Shown: positions 1 to 7,215, counted from the first letter of the stretch. The stretch is DNA of 11,713 nucleotides from Paracoccaceae bacterium (GCA_007129775.1 SKUV01000066.1:1-11713), one strand, 5' to 3'. A program made the numbers and translations. The notes: generated by a model from the letters alone, not told the origin.

Positions 1-1035
1 CTGGCTGATCTGGTAGCCATCGGTCAGTTGCGCGGGCTGTTTCACGAGGATCTTGCCCTGAAACACCCCGACCGCACCGTGGCGCAGCACCTTCTTGAAC
101 ACCTGACGCGATTCGCAGCGCTCGGCCGAATGGGTGATGAAAACCGTGTCGTCCTGATGGAACGCCGAGCCGTCGCCCAGCGCCGCACCGGCCAGATGGG
201 CCACCGCCTCGCGCCCGACCAGATCGACCACAAGCTCGTTGCGCGTGAGCCGCCCGTTGGAGGTGAGCGTAAAGGATTTCAGCACCGCCCCCGCGCCGAC
301 GCGGGCAAAGACATGGCTGCCCGACACGCGCTCGGGCTCGCGCCCTTGCGTGCGGATATGGTGCAACGCGCCCCCCTCGGCGATATCGGCCTCCATCGCC
401 ACCGAAGACCGCGCGCCCGGCGCGCCGTTTTCCAGCAGCGTGAGCGCGGCGCCCGCCTCCACCCGCACCAGATGGCGCAGCATCACGTCCGAGCTTTCGG
501 CCGAGCGGGTGTAGATCAGCGAGACGGGCTTTGCGGCCTTGCCGGTCACCCGGATCACCAGCCCGGTTTCGGCAAAGGCAGTGTTGAACGTGGCGAGCGA
601 CCGGGGCACCGGGGTCTGACCCGCGGCCTCCAGCCGGCCATAGATGTCGCGCGCCCAGTGGATGTCACGCGCCGCAGCATCGGCCAGCCATTCGATTTCG
701 ACCCCCGCCAGTTCGAGCGGATCGGAAGCCTCGGGGTCGAATACACCGTCGACAAAGACGATGCGCAGCCGGTCGATGCCGGAAAAGACCCGGTTCGCCT
801 CGTCATAGTCGAAGAGCGCCGCCGCCCCATGTTGAGGCGCGACGAGGGGCGTGGGATCGGTGTATTTCCAGTATTCGTCGCGCCGGCCAGGCAGTGCCTC
901 GGCCCGCAGCCGGTCCAGCGCATCCTTGCGCGCCGCCTGCGCCCAGGCCCCGCCGGCAGGCAGAGTGCGCCCCTCCAGCGCGGTCTCGGTCGCGTCCATA
1001 CGGGCGCGCAGGGCGATCTCCTTGCGGCTGGCCAT
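1..1035 (-). CDS. sufD: SufD, Fe-S cluster assembly scaffold subunit (3' end beyond window)
   Basis: SufD pairs with SufB and two SufC subunits in the cytosolic SufBC2D complex, where clusters are built. The minus-strand frame is open from an ATG at 1035 to the window edge (345 codons), so the C-terminus, about 80 residues judging from the usual 420-odd, is missing. Visible family signatures are DEYWKYTDP near residues 53-61, the beta-helix stretch LTSNGRLTRNELVVDL near 257-272, FHQDDTVFITHSAERCESR near 292-310, and FQGKILVKQPAQLTDGYQ near 325-342. The functional His known from E. coli SufD (H360) would lie in the missing part. The start overlaps the sufC stop by one base (TGATG), with GGGGAG about 8 bases upstream inside sufC, which indicates translational coupling. 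Identification rests on recognised motifs and operon position. Confidence 0.93.
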   Translation of the reverse strand, partial: MASRKEIALRARMDATETALEGRTLPAGGAWAQAARKDALDRLRAEALPGRRDEYWKYTDPTPLVAPQHGAAALFDYDEANRVFSGIDRLRIVFVDGVFDPEASDPLELAGVEIEWLADAAARDIHWARDIYGRLEAAGQTPVPRSLATFNTAFAETGLVIRVTGKAAKPVSLIYTRSAESSDVMLRHLVRVEAGAALTLLENGAPGARSSVAMEADIAEGGALHHIRTQGREPERVSGSHVFARVGAGAVLKSFTLTSNGRLTRNELVVDLVGREAVAHLAGAALGDGSAFHQDDTVFITHSAERCESRQVFKKVLRHGAVGVFQGKILVKQPAQLTDGYQISQ

Positions 1036-1790
1036 CACGCGGGCTCCCCGATGATGCCGGCATAGCCGTTCTTCTCCACCTCCAGCGCCAGTTCGGGCCC
1101 GCCAGTCTTCACGATGCGCCCGTCGGCCATGATATGCACCACATCCGGCACGATATGGTCGAGCAGGCGCTGGTAATGGGTGATCACCAGAAAGCCGCGG
1201 CCCTGATCGCGCAGCGCGTTCACACCGTCGGCCACCAGTTTCATCGCGTCCACATCAAGGCCCGAGTCGGTCTCGTCGAGAACGCACATCCGCGGCTCCA
1301 GCATCGCCATCTGCAGGATTTCGTTGCGCTTCTTCTCGCCACCGGAAAAGCCGGTGTTGACCGGACGCTTGAGCATATCGGCATCGATCTTCAGCGCCTT
1401 GGCCTTTTCGCGCACCAGTTTCAGAAAGTCGCCCGACGACATCTCCTCCTGCCCGCGCGCCTTGCGCTGGGCGTTCACCGCGGTCCGCAGGAAGGTCATG
1501 TTGCCCACGCCCGGAATTTCGACCGGATACTGGAACGCGAGGAACAGGCCCGCCGCGGCGCGTTCCTCGGGCTCCAGTCCGAGCAGGTCCTCGCCCTCCA
1601 GCGTCGCGGTGCCGTCTGTCACATCGTAACCGTCGCGGCCCGACAGCACATAGGACAGCGTCGATTTGCCCGACCCGTTCGGCCCCATGATGGCATGGAC
1701 CTTTCCGGCCTCCACCGTCAGGTCCACACCCTTGAGGATCGCTTTATCCTCTTCCTCAAGTTTGACGTGCAGATTCTTGATTTCCAGCAT
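1035..1790 (-). CDS. sufC: SufC, ABC-type ATPase of the Fe-S assembly complex
   Basis: SufC is the soluble ABC ATPase that binds SufB and SufD and drives their conformational change. The 251-residue protein shows Walker A GPNGSGKST (36-44), Q-loop Gln87, the SufC-type signature FSGGEKKRNEILQ (148-160), Walker B CVLDE (169-173) followed by TDSGLDVD, and H-loop His205. It has no membrane segment, as expected for SufC as opposed to a transporter. I chose the ATG at 1790 because AGGGGA lies 6 bases upstream. A TTG five codons earlier (1805) is in frame but overlaps that ribosome-binding site. A small hairpin (1806-1820) sits just upstream. The stop overlaps the sufD start. Certain at family level. 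Confidence 0.97.
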   Translation of the reverse strand: MLEIKNLHVKLEEEDKAILKGVDLTVEAGKVHAIMGPNGSGKSTLSYVLSGRDGYDVTDGTATLEGEDLLGLEPEERAAAGLFLAFQYPVEIPGVGNMTFLRTAVNAQRKARGQEEMSSGDFLKLVREKAKALKIDADMLKRPVNTGFSGGEKKRNEILQMAMLEPRMCVLDETDSGLDVDAMKLVADGVNALRDQGRGFLVITHYQRLLDHIVPDVVHIMADGRIVKTGGPELALEVEKNGYAGIIGEPA

Positions 1791-1805
1791 TTTATTCCCC
1801 TTCAA

Positions 1806-1820
1806 GCGGCACGTAGCCGC
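1806..1820 (-). other. Short hairpin just before the sufC ribosome-binding site
   Basis: GCGGC-ACGTA-GCCGC is a perfect 5-bp stem with a 5-base loop. It lies in the 47-base gap between the small membrane protein and sufC, directly upstream of AGGGGA. It has no T tract, so it is unlikely to be an intrinsic terminator. It may be an mRNA processing or stability element; the function is inferred only. Confidence 0.35.
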
Positions 1821-1837
1821 AGCTCGTCCCCAGCCCC

Positions 1838-2032
1838 TCAGGGCTTCATGATCAACTTGGCCGAGACATGGGCGATGATGACCGCCATGATTGCCGAAAA
1901 GGCCGCCATCGGCGCGCCGCCGGGGGCCCAGACCGGATAGGTCAGCGACATCATCAGCACCACGCCGATGGCCACCATCAGCACATAGCGCGGCCTCGGC
2001 TCCGCCGCTGTCAGCCAGAACTTCCAGTTCAT
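1838..2032 (-). CDS. Small two-helix membrane protein in the suf operon (unknown function)
   Basis: The 64-residue product has two predicted membrane helices, roughly residues 16-37 (RYVLMVAIGVVLMMSLTYP region) and 41-62 (APMAAFSAIMAVIIAHVSA region), joined by a short loop containing PVWAPGG. The positive N-terminal section (MNWKFWLTAAEPRPR) would probably face the cytoplasm. The chosen ATG at 2032 has GGGG-rich Shine-Dalgarno-like sequence upstream. An in-frame ATG at 2062 would add ten residues but has no visible ribosome-binding site. The gene lies 37 bases after the preceding small gene and 47 bases before sufC, on the same strand, so it is almost certainly co-transcribed. No family is recognised with certainty. 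Its place between sufB and sufC suggests a role near the SUF machinery, which is inference. Confidence 0.75.
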   Translation of the reverse strand: MNWKFWLTAAEPRPRYVLMVAIGVVLMMSLTYPVWAPGGAPMAAFSAIMAVIIAHVSAKLIMKP

Positions 2033-2069
2033 CACCCCGTCCCCGCCATGCTTCCTGCGCATTGCGCCG

Positions 2070-2260
2070 CTACTGGCGCCGGCGCAGCCACGCCATCAGC
2101 CCCCAATAGACGCCGGTGGCGACCACCACCGAGACCGCCCGTTGCCCGATATCGAGCGCACGGCCGAACATCGCATCCAGCACGAAGCCCAGCACGACAA
2201 AGGCAACTGCGAAGATCAGCGCCTGATTGCGCGTCCCGGCAAAAGCCTCGCCCCACGACA

Positions 2261-2261
<1 letters not shown>
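2070..2261 (-). CDS. Small two-helix membrane protein coupled to sufB (unknown function)
   Basis: The 63-residue product begins MSWGEAFAGTRNQA and carries two hydrophobic segments, about residues 15-33 (LIFAVAFVVLGFVLDAMFG) and 42-59 (AVSVVVATGVYWGLMAWL). It ends in an Arg-rich tail (LRRRQ), which suggests both termini lie in the cytoplasm. Its ATG overlaps the sufB stop in TGATG, so translation is probably coupled to sufB; this overlap decides the start over upstream in-frame codons inside sufB. The reading frame, codon use and hydrophobic pattern look genuine. I do not recognise a named family. The tight coupling argues that the cell makes it in step with SufB, but no function can be read from the sequence. 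Confidence 0.78.
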
Positions 2262-3811
<1,550 letters not shown>

Positions 3812-3834
3812 GTCTACCCCGTCTCCTTTCGTCG

Positions 3835-3893
3835 GTGCGCGCCCCGCGCACCCCTTCCCCAGTCTCGGCCCCGGCCAGCGGGATGTCCCCGCT
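3835..3893 (-). other. Two hairpins in the desulfurase-sufB intercistronic gap
   Basis: The 120-base gap (3812-3931) holds two perfect inverted repeats. One is GTGCGCG-CCC-CGCGCAC at 3835-3851 (7-bp stem), which ends about 8 bases before the AAAGGAG of sufB. The other is AGCGGG-ATGTC-CCCGCT at 3877-3893 (6-bp stem). Neither is followed on the minus strand by a T tract, so intrinsic termination is unlikely. Such elements often mark mRNA processing or 3'-end protection sites inside operons. That role is inference. Confidence 0.45.
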
Positions 3894-3931
3894 TTGCCTT
3901 CGACCTGTGCTCCGCGCCCCGCGCCTGCCTG

Positions 3932-4978
3932 TCAGGCCGCCCGGGCGCGGTGGCGCCGGCGCTGCGCGCGCCAGGCTTGCGCGAACCGCACCACGTCGTC
4001 TTCGGTCGTCCACGGCCCAAGCGAGACGCGGACAGCCCCGAGCGCCACGTCGGGCGGATAGCCCATGGCCCGCAGCACCCGGCTTTCGCGGACCTTGCCC
4101 GAAGAACAGGCCGACCCCGCCGAGATGGCAAAGCCCGCCAGATCCATCTGCATCACCTGCGTCTCTCCCTTCCAGCCCGGCGTCGCCAGGCACAGGGTGT
4201 TCGGAAGGCGCGGCCCGTCATTCCCGACAAAAATAGTCTCTGTTTCGGCAGGGTCCAGATGCGAAACTAGAATATTTCTAAGTTCCTCGACCCGGGTCCA
4301 GACCCCGTCGGCCAGATCGCGGGCAGCGGCCGCGGCCGCGGCACCGAACCCGGCGATGCCGATCACGTTCTCGGTGCCCGCGCGGCGGCCCATCTCCTGC
4401 CCGCCGCCACGCAGTTGCGCCGCCAGTTCGAGCCCCTGCCGCAGCACCAGCGCGCCCACGCCCTTGGGCCCGCCCAGCTTGTGCGCCGACACGAGCGCCA
4501 TGTCGCAGCCCAGCCAGTTGAACGCCACCGGCAGCTTGCCGAAGCCCTGCGTCATGTCGCAGACAGCAAGCCCCGCGGGGATGTTCTGCACCACACCGGT
4601 TTCGGAATTGGCAAGCTGCAGCGTGGCGGTGGCAGGGTCGTCCACCGTTACCCTGCCGGCGCGGTCCACCGGAAGGACCGGGTCGATCCACGCCGCCACC
4701 GCGTCATGTTCGATACCCGCCCCGCGCAGGCCGCGCCCGGCCAGCGCCAGCGCCGCGGCCTCGGTCGCGCCCGAGGTAAAGACGATGTCTGCCCCCTCCG
4801 CCCCCAGCGCGGCGGCGACCCGGCCGCGCGCCCGTTCGACAATCGCCTTCGCCGCGCGCCCTTCGGCATGAACGGACGATGGGTTGCCGGCAACGTCCAT
4901 CGCCTCGACCATGGCCGCCCGTGCCTCCGGGCGCAGGGGCATCGTGGCATTGGCATCAAGATAGACGCGCGCGCTCAT
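3932..4978 (-). CDS. Compact class I (IscS/NifS-like) cysteine desulfurase
   Basis: This PLP enzyme would convert L-cysteine to L-alanine and hand persulfide sulfur to the SUF scaffold. The 348-residue protein shows EHDAV with His91 (PLP stacking), DMTQGFGK with Asp141 and Gln144, SAHKLGGPKG with Schiff-base Lys167, GRRAGTENV, and the catalytic-loop SAGSACSSG with Cys291, the class I pattern. It is short: IscS has 404 residues, and the His-to-Asp interval is 50 here against 76 in E. coli IscS (104 to 180), while Asp-to-Lys is the same 26. The C-terminus is also about 20 residues shorter. The ATG overlaps the iscR stop by four bases (ATGA). No iscU or sufE is in view, so the sulfur acceptor is unclear. 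An AT-rich stretch (4226-4285) contains an operator-like site. Confidence 0.93.
   Translation of the reverse strand: MSARVYLDANATMPLRPEARAAMVEAMDVAGNPSSVHAEGRAAKAIVERARGRVAAALGAEGADIVFTSGATEAAALALAGRGLRGAGIEHDAVAAWIDPVLPVDRAGRVTVDDPATATLQLANSETGVVQNIPAGLAVCDMTQGFGKLPVAFNWLGCDMALVSAHKLGGPKGVGALVLRQGLELAAQLRGGGQEMGRRAGTENVIGIAGFGAAAAAAARDLADGVWTRVEELRNILVSHLDPAETETIFVGNDGPRLPNTLCLATPGWKGETQVMQMDLAGFAISAGSACSSGKVRESRVLRAMGYPPDVALGAVRVSLGPWTTEDDVVRFAQAWRAQRRRHRARAA
4245..4284 (+). promoter_or_regulatory. Candidate antisense promoter with Irr/ICE-like operator inside the desulfurase gene
   Basis: On the plus strand TCGGCA (4245-4250) and TAGAAT (4268-4273) are separated by 17 bases, matching sigma-70 -35/-10 at 4/6 and 5/6 positions. 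The -10 lies in the palindrome TAGAA-TAT-TTCTA (4268-4280). The 18 bases CTAGAATATTTCTAAGTT match the operator at the suf promoter (minus strand 5613-5596) at 16 positions. The site forces six consecutive A/T-ending codons (CTT AGA AAT ATT CTA GTT) in a gene that otherwise prefers G/C. The predicted transcript would start near 4280 and run antisense to the 5' part of the desulfurase gene and iscR. The sequence match is seen directly; promoter activity and regulator identity are inferred. Confidence 0.55.
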
Positions 4979-5436
4979 CCCTCGTCCACAACCTGCAGGA
5001 TGTTGGGCACCGCCGGACAGGGCATCAGATCGTTGCCCACCACATCCGAGAGCCGGGTCTGGTGCAGATAGACATAGACATGGGCGCTCAGGCTTTCCCA
5101 AAGCCGGTTGGTCAGCGACTGCGCCCGCGAGCCCGAGACCGCCCCGGTCGCCCCGGCGCCGGAATGCAGCGCGCTGACGGTTTCATCCACCGCCTCCAGC
5201 ACCTCGGCGATGCGGATATCCGCCGCCGGCCGCGCCAGCCGATATCCGCCGCCCGGGCCGCGCACCGATTCCACCAGCCCGGCGCGGCGCAGTTTCACGA
5301 AGAGCTGCTCCAGATAGGGCTGCGAGACGCTCTGGCGCCGCGACACCTCGGCCAGCGACACCAGCGCGCCCTCCGGCGCCTGCGCCAGATCGACCAGCGC
5401 AACCATCGCATAGCGTCCCTTGGTCGACAGCTTCAC
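4975..5436 (-). CDS. iscR: IscR, Rrf2-family regulator lacking the usual cluster cysteines
   Basis: IscR is a winged-helix Rrf2 repressor that senses Fe-S status and controls its own operon. The 153-residue protein begins with the family hallmark MKLSTKGRYAMVALVDLA and has the recognition-helix region SVSQPYLEQLFVKLRRAGLV (36-55), the wing VRGPGGGYRLAR (58-69), and Glu43. The ligand segment in E. coli IscR (Cys92, Cys98, Cys104, His107) is here HSGAGATGAVSGSRAQSLTN (91-110), with no cysteine. The only cysteine is Cys140 near the C-terminus. This matches, from memory, the single-cysteine IscR described in Rhodobacter sphaeroides. The start is a GTG at 5434-5436 with a weak GGGGA upstream. It is first in the suf operon, and its stop overlaps the desulfurase ATG. 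Confidence 0.95.
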   Translation of the reverse strand: MKLSTKGRYAMVALVDLAQAPEGALVSLAEVSRRQSVSQPYLEQLFVKLRRAGLVESVRGPGGGYRLARPAADIRIAEVLEAVDETVSALHSGAGATGAVSGSRAQSLTNRLWESLSAHVYVYLHQTRLSDVVGNDLMPCPAVPNILQVVDEG

Positions 5437-5490
5437 CGGGTTCCCCGCTCTGCCCCCGGGCCGCGTTTCCCGCCGCAGCCCTCTGGCCCA

Positions 5491-5503
5491 TCAAGAATAT
5501 TGA
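5491..5503. promoter_or_regulatory. Possible IscR or other regulator site in the iscR leader
   Basis: The plus strand reads TCAAGAATATTGA, an imperfect palindrome (TCAA and TTGA arms, AT-rich centre) within otherwise GC-rich DNA about 55 bases before the iscR GTG. IscR operators of Rhodobacterales are AT-rich palindromic elements near iron genes, but I cannot recall their consensus precisely enough to assign this one. Its position downstream of the predicted start site would suit a roadblock repressor. Confidence 0.3.
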
Positions 5504-5545
5504 CCTTTGCCGCCGCGCCGCTTAGGTCACGACGACGCCCCCAGG

Positions 5546-5592
5546 ACCGGGCCACGCCCGGTTTGCAGACCCGACAGCCGGGTTTTCCCGGC
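5546..5592 (-). promoter_or_regulatory. Structured 5' leader of the iscR-suf transcript (two hairpins)
   Basis: There are two perfect inverted repeats: ACCGGGC-CAC-GCCCGGT (5546-5562, 7-bp stem) and GCCGGG-TTTT-CCCGGC (5577-5592, 6-bp stem). If transcription starts near 5600, the second hairpin forms almost at the 5' end of the RNA. CCCGG at 5557-5561 can instead pair with CCGGG at 5578-5582, so the two hairpins compete with an alternative fold. No T tract follows either stem on the minus strand. The role may be 5'-end stabilisation or attenuation-like control; this is inferred from base pairing only. Confidence 0.45.
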
Positions 5593-5595
5593 AAA

Positions 5596-5613
5596 AACTT
5601 AGAATTGTTCTAG
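5596..5613. promoter_or_regulatory. Irr/ICE-like operator overlapping the suf promoter -10
   Basis: Read on the minus strand this is CTAGAACAATTCTAAGTT, with a perfect TAGAA-N3-TTCTA palindrome at 5600-5612. From memory, the alphaproteobacterial Irr iron-control element has the form TTTAGAA-N3-TTCTAAA, which this resembles strongly. It covers the -10 hexamer of the predicted iscR promoter, so a bound protein would exclude RNA polymerase. It lies about 70-80 bases before the divergent hydrolase start and might affect that gene too. A near copy lies at 4267-4284. Confidence 0.6.
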
Positions 5614-5635
5614 AATGCCTCGCCTCTTGCGTCAA
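5607..5635 (-). promoter_or_regulatory. Predicted sigma-70 promoter of the iscR-suf operon
   Basis: The minus strand has TTGACG (5635-5630), a 17-base spacer, and TAGAAC (5612-5607), matching consensus at 5/6 and 4/6 positions. Transcription would begin near 5600 and give a leader of about 164 bases before the iscR GTG. It is the best-matching promoter in the divergent gap between iscR and the hydrolase. Confidence 0.6.
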
Positions 5636-5679
5636 CACACGACGCGGCGGCCGGGCGCAAGGAAAGACAGGCGCGCACG

Positions 5680-6333
5680 ATGCCCGAGGTGATTTTCGCC
5701 GGCCCCGAAGGCCGTCTGGAAGGCCGCTATCATCCCCAGCGGGAACGCGACGCCCCCATCGCCCTGATCCTGCACCCGCATCCGCAGTTCGGCGGCACGA
5801 TGAACAACAAGGTCGTCTACAACCTGCATTACGTCTTTCACAGACTGGGCTTTTCGGTGCTGCGGTTCAATTTCCGCGGGGTCGGGCGCAGCCAGGGGGA
5901 GTTCGATCAGGGGGTGGGCGAGTTGAGCGATGCCGCCTCGGCGCTCGATTACCTGCAGGCCATGAACCAGAACGCCAAGCATTGCTGGGTGGCCGGGTTC
6001 AGCTTTGGCGCGTGGATCGGGATGCAGCTATTGATGCGGCGGCCCGACATCACCGGCTTCATCTCGCTCGCGCCGCCGGCGAACATGTATGATTTCAGCT
6101 TTCTGGCACCCTGTCCGGCCTCGGGGCTGATTCTGAACGGCACCGCCGACCGGGTCGCCGTTCCGCGTGACACGGCGGCGCTGGTGGCCAAGCTGCACGA
6201 GCAGAAGGGTATCACCATCACCCATCACGAGATCGAGGGCGCGGGCCATTTCTTCGAAGAGCCGCATATGGACCCGGCGATGGAAATCGTGTCGGAATAT
6301 GTCCGCCGCAGGCTGACCGAGACCACGCGCTGA
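5680..6333 (+). CDS. Alpha/beta hydrolase superfamily protein (COG2945-like)
   Basis: A 217-residue soluble hydrolase of the short alpha/beta type with no signal peptide. The conserved N-terminal HPHPQFGGTMNNKVV (32-46) is typical of this bacterial subfamily. Ser108 in the elbow GFSFG, Asp157 in GTADRVAVP and His190 in GAGHFFEEP form a plausible catalytic triad. Substrate and pathway are not indicated by the sequence; ester or thioester hydrolysis is the general expectation. AAGGAAAG lies 13 bases upstream of the ATG, somewhat far for a ribosome-binding site. The gene diverges from iscR and shares its 243-base control region. CCGGCA (5588-5593), 17 bases and TAGAAT (5611-5616) form a weak candidate promoter. 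It converges on the lipoprotein gene downstream. Confidence 0.88.
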   Translation: MPEVIFAGPEGRLEGRYHPQRERDAPIALILHPHPQFGGTMNNKVVYNLHYVFHRLGFSVLRFNFRGVGRSQGEFDQGVGELSDAASALDYLQAMNQNAKHCWVAGFSFGAWIGMQLLMRRPDITGFISLAPPANMYDFSFLAPCPASGLILNGTADRVAVPRDTAALVAKLHEQKGITITHHEIEGAGHFFEEPHMDPAMEIVSEYVRRRLTETTR

Positions 6334-6343
6334 GCCCTCCCCG

Positions 6344-6360
6344 GCCCGCCGTGCGCGGGC
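6344..6360. terminator. GC hairpin between convergent genes, possible terminator
   Basis: GCCCGC-CGTGC-GCGGGC is a perfect 6-bp stem with a 5-base loop, 11 bases after the hydrolase stop and 18 bases before the convergent lipoprotein gene ends. It has no T run on either strand, so it would be an unusual or Rho-assisted terminator serving both genes. Confidence 0.4.
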
Positions 6361-6377
6361 AGGCAGGTGGCCGCCGA

Positions 6378-7064
6378 TCAGGGAATGATGCGTGTGTATT
6401 TCGATCCGGCGAGCGAGGCGCCGGCGATAAGCCCCGACTGGCCGAAGATCACCGCGATCACCGGCGCGCTCTGGGTCGTGGTCTCCAGCGACAGGGCCCC
6501 GCCGCGTTCGGGGATGGCATAGCGCACATCCGCCCCCGCGGCCCAGCCCTCGGAGCGGCGGAAATCGTTCAGCGCGGCCTCGGTCATGAAAAACAGCGCA
6601 TGGGCGTATTGCTGCGCACCGATCTGCAGCCCGAACGAGGCCCGCGCCACCGAATAGTAATCGACCGAGACACCGCCGATACGCAGCGCGCCCTGCCCGT
6701 AGGCCCCGCCAAAGCCCAGCCCGGCCTCGGTGATCAGCGGCATCCAGAGCACGCCCACCGCCTTGCTTTCCAGATCGCGCGTGCCGGGATAGCGCGACAG
6801 CAGGAACTCCCGCGTCGAATCGACCCGCGCGTCGAGCGTGACGGCACCGCTGCCGCCCACCGGATTGCCGCAGGCCGCCAGCGCCAGGAGCGCGCCGCCG
6901 CCCGCGACCACCCCGCGCCGCGAGATCGGCTGACCCGAAGGCCGGGGCGCGACCTCCACCCCGCCAATGCCCATCCCGCCGATGCCCGCCCCACCCGGAG
7001 CGTGCCGCGCCGAAATCTGCGATCCGAAAATTCCCTGACCGGAATCCCTGCCCTTGCCGACCAT
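6378..7064 (-). CDS. Tat-type lipoprotein with SYLF/Ysc84 lipid-binding domain
   Basis: The 228-residue protein has a twin-arginine region QPISRRGVVAGGGALLALAAC with Arg49-Arg50, a hydrophobic stretch and lipobox LAAC ending at Cys65, so it is probably exported by Tat and lipidated. The rest (about 75-228) matches the SYLF/Ysc84 family: RYPGTRDLESKAVGVLWMP, FGGAYGQGALRIGG, SFGLQIGAQQYAHALFFM, GWAAGADVRYA and VIFGQSGLIAGASLAG. SYLF domains bind phosphoinositides in eukaryotes; the bacterial role is unsettled. The ATG at 7064 has GTGAGG 7 bases upstream. The resulting 48 residues before the arginines are long and Gly-rich, so an in-frame ATG at 6974 (residue 31) is a possible alternative start. 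A good promoter lies at 7120-7148. It is transcribed separately from hemB. Confidence 0.88.
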   Translation of the reverse strand: MVGKGRDSGQGIFGSQISARHAPGGAGIGGMGIGGVEVAPRPSGQPISRRGVVAGGGALLALAACGNPVGGSGAVTLDARVDSTREFLLSRYPGTRDLESKAVGVLWMPLITEAGLGFGGAYGQGALRIGGVSVDYYSVARASFGLQIGAQQYAHALFFMTEAALNDFRRSEGWAAGADVRYAIPERGGALSLETTTQSAPVIAVIFGQSGLIAGASLAGSKYTRIIP

Positions 7065-7119
7065 CTCGAGCCTCACATCATGTTGTGGTGATCCGCGCCA
7101 TTCTGCGCGATTGACACGA

Positions 7120-7148
7120 AGTATAGACGGAATCGCCGCGCCTGTCAT
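7120..7148 (-). promoter_or_regulatory. Predicted sigma-70 promoter of the SYLF lipoprotein gene
   Basis: The minus strand has ATGACA (7148-7143), a 17-base spacer and TATACT (7125-7120), matching consensus at 5/6 and 4/6 or better. Transcription would start near 7113, giving a leader of about 49 bases to the ATG at 7064. It sits in the 151-base gap after hemB. Confidence 0.6.
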
Positions 7149-7215
7149 GCGCGAAGACAGGCCACGGGCGGGCTTTCGCCGGTGGGCCTGCCGGACGTGC
7201 AACCGGCGCGCCGGC

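Noticed and set aside
28..1940. Long plus-strand open frames (28-1065, 894-1940) opposite sufD and sufC.
   Set aside because: They are antisense shadows of recognised genes in GC-rich DNA; the products are Arg/His/Gly/Pro-rich with no family signature.
5500..5527. TTGACC-N17-TAGGTC on the plus strand as a hydrolase promoter.
   Set aside because: The -10 matches consensus poorly and the site overlaps the possible operator in the iscR leader.
5577..5597. GCCGGG-TTTT-CCCGGC followed by AAAAA, considered as an intrinsic terminator.
   Set aside because: The A tract follows on the plus strand, and on the minus strand the T run precedes the stem, so neither direction has hairpin followed by U tract.
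7203..7214. CCGGCGCGCCGG palindrome after the hemB stop, considered as a terminator.
   Set aside because: It has no loop or T tract, and such GC palindromes are expected by chance in this composition.
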